DNA of 64,000 bases, taken from positions 1,736,001-1,800,000 of the forward strand of contig OY829943.1 in NCBI GenBank assembly GCA_963692465.1, given 5' to 3'. Of the stretch, positions 63,397 to 64,000 are shown in pieces. A program made the translations under genes and the position numbers. The notes under the pieces are model-generated. The model was not told the DNA's origin, searched no databases, and saw only the letters and a list, made by a program, of their open reading frames with translations. This stretch comes from JAUZOB01 sp963692465 (GTDB lineage: Bacteria > Bacteroidota > Bacteroidia > Bacteroidales > Prolixibacteraceae). The stretch's first letter is position 1, and each line of letters starts with the position of its first letter.

Positions 63397-64000
63397 CTAA
63401 TGAGTATATAATTTTACGATTTTCTTCTCCTTTTTAATAAGACTGGAGTTCTTGTTATCAAGAACTTCCCGAATCTTCGTTGCTCTTTGAAGAACCTTTT
63501 GCAATCGGTCTGAACTCTCACTTTCAATAGCGTCCTTCATCTCTGCAAGACTATCCATATAAGCATCAATAGCCTCAAGAACATATTCCTTGTTCTGTCT
63601 GAAAATAGGAACCCACATTGCAGGCGAACTCTTTGCCAGTCGTACAGTCGACTGGAAACCACCGCTGGCCAGTTCAAAGATAATCTTCCGTTTCTGCTTA
63701 TTAAGTACGGCATTAGCCAAAGCAAAAGAAGTAACATGAGGCAGATGTGAGACAAAAGCCGTCGTGTGATCTTGTTCATCCGCAGTCATATAAGCGATCT
63801 CCATTCCCAACACCTGATACATTTTCTCTACCAGGGCCAAATGTTGTGGTTTTGACTTCTGATGATCGCAGATGATTGATAACTTTCCTTCGAACAGATT
63901 AGACAAAGCCGCTTTCGGTCCGAAATTTTCAGTCCCCGCCATCGGATGAGAAGGAATATAGTTTCCCCGCAACGGATGACTCTCAACAGCCGCACAGATC
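63397..64000 (-). CDS. tyrA: Prephenate dehydrogenase (partial, 5' end outside window)
   Basis: The reverse-strand frame is open to the right edge; a TTG at 63972 is an internal leucine codon, because the preceding codons read ICAAVESHP and continue the family sequence. HPMAGTENFGP, the central ADEQDHTTAFVSHLPHVTSF and ELASGGFQSTVRLAKSSPAM are the helical dimerisation/substrate domain of TyrA, with the catalytic-region His in SHLPH. The NAD-binding N-terminal half lies outside. It oxidises prephenate to 4-hydroxyphenylpyruvate for tyrosine. It is 11 nt before the DAHP synthase gene. Confidence 0.9.
   Translation of the reverse strand, partial: ICAAVESHPLRGNYIPSHPMAGTENFGPKAALSNLFEGKLSIICDHQKSKPQHLALVEKMYQVLGMEIAYMTADEQDHTTAFVSHLPHVTSFALANAVLNKQKRKIIFELASGGFQSTVRLAKSSPAMWVPIFRQNKEYVLEAIDAYMDSLAEMKDAIESESSDRLQKVLQRATKIREVLDNKNSSLIKKEKKIVKLYTH

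Noticed and set aside
63970..63972. TTG as the start of prephenate dehydrogenase
   Set aside because: The frame is open to the window edge and the upstream codons continue TyrA family sequence.

Overview
The window is chromosomal DNA from a member of the Bacteroidota, most likely of the Bacteroidales type. The evidence is a SusC/SusD pair with a FecI/FecR-type regulator, an Oar-like TonB receptor, a secreted protein with a type IX secretion C-terminal domain, DUF4271 next to hemD, a DAHP synthase/chorismate mutase fusion, few Shine-Dalgarno sites and many upstream copies of the Bacteroidota -7 promoter motif TAnnTTTG. Composition is even and moderately AT-rich. I see no prophage, intact insertion sequence, integrase or CRISPR array. 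The genus cannot be named from the sequence alone.

Layout. 1-2303: a padR-pspC envelope-stress pair (pspC runs off the left edge) behind a perfect palindrome, then nadA. 2709-8025: an Oar-like TonB receptor and typA. 8162-11068, minus strand: trpS, a DUF2797 protein and ilvE. 11069-11517: a non-coding stretch with a 73-bp palindrome built from 11-bp units. 11518-13452: a PNGase F-like protein exported by type IX secretion. 13678-16076: rbfA, a methyltransferase and a LolC/E-type permease. 16084-20008: an ECF sigma factor, an anti-sigma-like membrane protein with a duplicated head domain, and two paralogous outer-membrane barrels. 20189-27385: menaquinone operon menI-F-D-B-A-C-E. 27476-31139: a CtpA-type protease, a dCMP deaminase-family enzyme and a purple acid phosphatase-like protein.

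31220-41751, minus strand: ECF sigma, FecR, SusC with an STN domain, SusD, a lipoprotein resembling SusD-linked metallohydrolases but lacking HExxH, and a secreted zinc metalloprotease. This looks like a peptide or protein acquisition locus, not a glycan locus. 42205-49251: a transsulfuration enzyme, a pentapeptide-repeat protein, a GH127-type glycosidase, a slipin and a thioredoxin-fold protein. 49499-49582: tRNA-Leu(CAA). 49803-51377: an unusual secreted protein joining an STN-like head, two retropepsin-like domains and a PDZ domain. 51379-54768: lplA, rnpA, hemD, DUF4271. 54878-60545: dus, a 61-residue HigA-head-like protein, polA, queD and a polyprenyl diphosphate synthase that could supply the menaquinone tail. 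60601-64000, minus strand: tyrA (runs off the right edge), DAHP synthase/chorismate mutase, dtd, a MazG-like pyrophosphohydrolase and deoC as one tight operon.

Most of the window is housekeeping. The parts most worth a second look are the 73-bp palindrome, the STN/aspartic protease/PDZ protein, the duplicated anti-sigma with its barrel pair, the SusCD locus with a motif-less metallohydrolase relative, and the small gene behind polA. No clearly new multi-gene defence or mobile system was found.
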